A program made the translations under genes and the position numbers. The notes beneath the pieces are model-generated. The model had not been told where the DNA came from, made no database searches, and saw nothing but the letters and a program-made list of their open reading frames with translations. This document shows, piece by piece, positions 61,127 to 64,000 of a stretch of 64,000 nucleotides of DNA. Source of the DNA: Bradyrhizobium tropiciagri (GTDB lineage Bacteria; Pseudomonadota; Alphaproteobacteria; Rhizobiales; Xanthobacteraceae). Every line of letters begins with the position of its first letter. Position 1 is the first letter of the stretch. The DNA lies in the NCBI RefSeq assembly GCF_001189845.1, contig NZ_LFLZ01000015.1, forward strand, positions 62,001 to 126,000, read 5' to 3'.

Positions 61127-61839
61127 GTCGGGCGATCCTGCGTACGATCAGCCGGCAGCGCATGAAGCCGCTCGATGGCTTCCGAGGTGGGCATCACATC
61201 TGCGTACTTGCTGGCTATATCGAACAGGTTGACGGCGTGCGAAGTCGGCGAACGATCGTAGACGGCATCGCTCGGCACGATCGATTTGAAATTCAGCGCG
61301 CATGCATCGACGACCGATGCCCGGACGCAGCCGCTGGTCGTGCAGCCGGTCACAACCAGTGAATCGATCCCGGCTCCGACGAGATACGTCGTGAGCGGGG
61401 TGCCGAAGAATGCGCTTGCCTGCGTCTTTGGCAGCAGCAGCTCCCCCGGCTCCGGAGCCACCTCGCGAACAAAGTCGTAGCCCTCGGGCGGAATCTGCAT
61501 GATGGCTGGAATTTTTGCCGCGAATGCCCCACGGTCATGGCTGACCTTGCAGGCGACATGCGGAAATATCACCGGCCATCCTCTCCCGCGAAACAGCCGC
61601 ATCAGATCGGAAATCTGCGCTATGGCCTGCCAACCAACCTCACCGCAGCTGGTTGGATATTGCTTGATCGCCTCGCGGATCGGCATCGGCTGGTCACCGA
61701 CCGAGCGGTACTGCACGTCAATCACCAGGAGCGCGGGCCGCTTGCCGAATCCAGCCGCGCCACCCAATCCTGCGATCGCATAGGTCTCGCGCTCTTCAAG
61801 CGGTATTACCCTGTCCCAGGGCTGCTCTTTGCCGATCAT
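61123..61839 (-). CDS. nicF: Maleamate amidohydrolase (isochorismatase-like)
   Basis: 238 residues. Cysteine hydrolase triad: Asp41 in ALLVIDVQY, a lysine in LLLPKTQASAFFGTPL and the cysteine in VTGCTTSGCVRASVVDA. NicF converts maleamate to maleate and ammonia, the step after NicD. The stop overlaps the nicD start by four bases and nicC ends 31 bases upstream. The identification rests on family plus context; other isochorismatase-like amidases are not excluded. Confidence 0.87.
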   Translation of the reverse strand: MIGKEQPWDRVIPLEERETYAIAGLGGAAGFGKRPALLVIDVQYRSVGDQPMPIREAIKQYPTSCGEVGWQAIAQISDLMRLFRGRGWPVIFPHVACKVSHDRGAFAAKIPAIMQIPPEGYDFVREVAPEPGELLLPKTQASAFFGTPLTTYLVGAGIDSLVVTGCTTSGCVRASVVDACALNFKSIVPSDAVYDRSPTSHAVNLFDIASKYADVMPTSEAIERLHALPADRTQDRPT

Positions 61840-61870
61840 CCTTGTGCACCGGTGCTCGTGGGGAGAGATG

Positions 61871-63082
61871 TCAATGAAGAGGAACGGCGGTCGCGTCGTA
61901 CTGGTAGATCCAGTCGTAACGAGCGGCGGTCGCTGCCGGCGCCCACTGCGTCCTGATGTAGTCTCCCGCCGTTTCGGCCCTTGAGAGCGCCGGGTTATGG
62001 AAGATCGGCAACATCCCGGCCGCGGACTTCACAACCCTGGTTGTGCGATCTAGGCGTAGGCGCTGATATGTCTGGAAAGCTCTCGCTGGATCGTCGGGGT
62101 GCTGCTCGAGGCATCGGGCGAGAACGGAGGCGTCCTCCAACGCCATGTTCACTCCCTGACCGAGATATGGCAGCATGGAATGGCACGCATCTCCAAGAAG
62201 CGTGACCCGTCCTTGCGACCAACCAGCCAGCGTAGGCCGCACGAACAGACCCCACTTGTGAAGGCTTTCGACGTTGCTGACGAGCGCGATGATGTCGGGA
62301 TGCCAGCCCACGAAGTCCTTCAGGCACTCCTCGACGGACCCTTTCTCCGACCAGGATTCCAGGAGCCAGTCGTTACGATCGACCTGACCCGAGAACGTCA
62401 TCAATTCCGTGTTCTGCCAACGGACCGGATATGCCGTGACATGCGCGGTCGGCCCGATCCAGGTCGACACCACGGCCTCGCGTTGATGCGGCTCGAGCCG
62501 GTCGACCGGCACAAGACCACGCCAGGCGATTGCGTTGGTGTACTGGCTTTCGATTTGTCCGATCAGTCCGGTTCGGACTTTCGAATGCGAACCGTCGGCG
62601 CCGATCAGCGCCCGACCTTCGATCTCGCGGCCATCCGCGAGCCGGGCTCGAATTCCTTCCTGGCTCTGGCGGAATCCGACAACATGGGCGTTCAGATGGA
62701 TGGCGTCCGCCTTCAATCGCCGCACACCGTCGACAAGGATCTTCAACAGGTGCGCGCGCAGCAGAAGGTAGGGTTGGTTACGGGCCGCGTCGGAGCTCCG
62801 GTTATACAGGGACCACGTTTCACCGGTGTTCCAGAGCCGGATGGAACGTCGCTCGGCCGCGATGCAATTCTGTTCGACTTGCTCGGCGAGGCCGAGATCG
62901 CGAAGTACGCGCACGCCGTTCATGGAGACCCAAAGGCCGGCGCCAATTTCACGCAACTCGGACGCCTGCTCGAAAACGTCGCAATCGATGCCGCGTCGGA
63001 GCAGCGATAACGCCATCGCCAAGCCGCCGATGCCCGCGCCCGCGATCAAGACGCTCGTTCTTTTGACCTGATCAATACTCAT
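61871..63082 (-). CDS. nicC: FAD-dependent monooxygenase, 6-hydroxynicotinate 3-monooxygenase-like
   Basis: 403 residues from ATG 63082, preceded by GGAGGT; the frame is open to 63460 only as a shadow of the next gene. FAD motifs: VLIAGAGIGGLAMALSLLRRG, the DG box LIGADGSHSKVR and LLGDACHSMLPYLGQGVNMA. Group A flavin hydroxylases of this size include NicC, which hydroxylates and decarboxylates 6-hydroxynicotinate to 2,5-dihydroxypyridine, the NicX substrate. Salicylate-type hydroxylases look alike, but the neighbours favour NicC. Confidence 0.87.
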   Translation of the reverse strand: MSIDQVKRTSVLIAGAGIGGLAMALSLLRRGIDCDVFEQASELREIGAGLWVSMNGVRVLRDLGLAEQVEQNCIAAERRSIRLWNTGETWSLYNRSSDAARNQPYLLLRAHLLKILVDGVRRLKADAIHLNAHVVGFRQSQEGIRARLADGREIEGRALIGADGSHSKVRTGLIGQIESQYTNAIAWRGLVPVDRLEPHQREAVVSTWIGPTAHVTAYPVRWQNTELMTFSGQVDRNDWLLESWSEKGSVEECLKDFVGWHPDIIALVSNVESLHKWGLFVRPTLAGWSQGRVTLLGDACHSMLPYLGQGVNMALEDASVLARCLEQHPDDPARAFQTYQRLRLDRTTRVVKSAAGMLPIFHNPALSRAETAGDYIRTQWAPAATAARYDWIYQYDATAVPLH

Positions 63083-63120
63083 GATACCTCCAAAAAGTAG
63101 CTGCGCCGTCTCGCGTGGTT

Positions 63121-63600
63121 TCAAGCGGCATCCTGCCGGCCCGCAAGGCTCTTCACGGCTTCGAAAATCTTGGTGTAACCGGTGCAGCGGCAAAGATTGC
63201 CGTCGAGATAGTGCCGGATTTCCGCGTCTGTCGGATGTGGCGTTGTCTTGAAGAGCGCCGTGACCGCCATGATGAACCCGGGCGTGCAAAAGCCGCACTG
63301 CAGGCCTCCATGAAGCACGAACGCCTCCTGGATCGGGGATAGTCCGTCCGGCGGCGTGACGCCCTCGATTGTAGTGACCTCGCGCCGGTCCACATCGACC
63401 GCGAGCGTTGTGCAGCTCGAGATCGGCCCGCCGTCGAGAAGGACCGTGCAAGCGCCGCACACTTCCATGTCGCAGGAACGTTTCGTTCCCCTGAGGCCCA
63501 AACGATCTCGGATGAGGTCGATCAAAAGCATATGGGCCGGGACGTCGACGACGATCGTCTTGCCGTTCAACGAGAAGGAGATCGCCAATACCTGTGTCAT
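63121..63600 (-). CDS. 2Fe-2S subunit of a molybdenum hydroxylase (nicotinate dehydrogenase-type)
   Basis: 159 residues with both [2Fe-2S] sets: CDMEVCGACTVLLDG (plus the following SSCTTL) and CGFCTPGFIM with LCRCTGYTKI. These match small subunits of xanthine oxidase-family enzymes, including NicA. It would pass electrons from the molybdenum site during hydroxylation of nicotinate to 6-hydroxynicotinate. It overlaps the FAD-subunit gene by four bases. The molybdenum subunit must lie outside the window. Confidence 0.92.
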   Translation of the reverse strand: MTQVLAISFSLNGKTIVVDVPAHMLLIDLIRDRLGLRGTKRSCDMEVCGACTVLLDGGPISSCTTLAVDVDRREVTTIEGVTPPDGLSPIQEAFVLHGGLQCGFCTPGFIMAVTALFKTTPHPTDAEIRHYLDGNLCRCTGYTKIFEAVKSLAGRQDAA

Positions 63601-64000
63601 TTCAGCCAGCTCCCACCGGCGATGACCGCCTCATCGGCGTTACGCAGAAGGAGCACGCCTGCAATGTGACGCTTGTAATCGGCCCCGCCATGCCGATCGG
63701 CGTTGACTTCGAGCTGATCCAAGGCTGCGGGAAGCGCGGTCTCAATCGCCCGACGGGCCTCTGCTACCACTACGTTTCGGAGGGCATCCTCGACGGCCGC
63801 CAAAGGCTGTGGCCGCGAACCAAGCGCACCGACCCGCACACGGGCGCTCCTGATCGTGCTCCCGCCGGCGTTCAGTGACCAGGCCATCGCGACGTTCACG
63901 GAAGGCCTCTCACCATGCTTGAACCGACGATAGGTTACGGGTCCCGCGGGCCGCGGGAACACAATCACTCTCAGCAGCTCGTCAGGTTCGCGCACCGTTT
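63597..64000 (-). CDS. FAD-binding (CoxM-type) subunit of a molybdenum hydroxylase, partial
   Basis: The last 133 or so residues of a gene whose start lies beyond 64000. GPVTYRRFKHGERPSVNVAMAWSL and RVRVGALGSRPQPLAAVEDAL belong to the C-terminal domain of the carbon monoxide dehydrogenase medium-subunit family. The end is YKRHIAGVLLLRNADEAV. Its presence shows the dehydrogenase is of the three-subunit flavin-containing kind rather than the two-subunit NicAB kind with cytochromes. Confidence 0.85.
   Translation of the reverse strand, partial: TVREPDELLRVIVFPRPAGPVTYRRFKHGERPSVNVAMAWSLNAGGSTIRSARVRVGALGSRPQPLAAVEDALRNVVVAEARRAIETALPAALDQLEVNADRHGGADYKRHIAGVLLLRNADEAVIAGGSWLK

Noticed and set aside
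1..64000. CRISPR arrays, transposases, integrases, rRNA genes
   Set aside because: Looked for through the open frames and repeats; none could be supported in this window.

Overview
The window reads as high-GC alphaproteobacterial DNA, most likely a Bradyrhizobium-type member of the Rhizobiales. This is an inference from codon use, from many small proteins I recognise as typical of that group, from the Ku/LigD-type repair genes, from the hydrolase-cyclase fusions and from the DUF736/ParB accessory module. I see no transposase, integrase, rRNA or CRISPR array.

Layout. (1) 1-14 kb, all minus strand: an acyl-CoA catabolic locus. It holds a Liv-type ABC importer, enoyl-CoA hydratase, three 3-hydroxyacyl-CoA dehydrogenase-type proteins, a CoA ligase, a cut-off IclR regulator, a LysR regulator and a thiolase. 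It looks built to import a carboxylic acid, activate it and beta-oxidise it. (2) 14.8-25.7 kb, minus strand: one long apparent operon starting at 25721. It joins a sugar-type ABC importer (two permeases, one fused to a beta-propeller), a second beta-propeller protein, a GntR regulator, a 42-residue deletion relic of a hydroxyacyl-CoA dehydrogenase, a CoA ligase and an acyl-CoA dehydrogenase. A 3' tRNA fragment at 14500 and a 43-bp repeat at 14372 and 26238 flank this block.

(3) 26.8-37.8 kb: the most interesting part, a peptide export system of the NHLM/NHLP type. It has an HlyD-like adaptor, a C39 peptidase-ABC protein and a second ABC protein. Six small genes encode peptides with double-glycine leaders; one of them is only 53 residues long. 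Five have the same GTGA-N6-TCAC palindrome 72-79 bases before their start codon, and the sixth sits behind one of these five. A cyclic-nucleotide-binding protein without a DNA-binding domain and a secreted protein of unknown role lie among them. No peptide-modifying enzyme is visible.

(4) 37.8-57.5 kb: accessory DNA. It contains a 5'-truncated large protein ending in a PD-(D/E)XK-like nuclease, two hydrolase-adenylate cyclase fusions around an ATP-dependent DNA ligase, several small conserved proteins, an XRE regulator, a second tRNA-like 3' fragment, DUF736 and ParB-like genes, Ku, a SRAP protein and a dinB stump. (5) 57.7-64 kb, minus strand: a nicotinate (pyridine-ring) catabolic cluster with an MFS carrier, nicX, nicD, nicF, nicC and the first two subunits of a molybdenum hydroxylase.

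Four genes (near 44878, 53509, 54122 and 60936) are each split by what looks like a one-base indel. They are either decaying genes or assembly errors; read data would decide.
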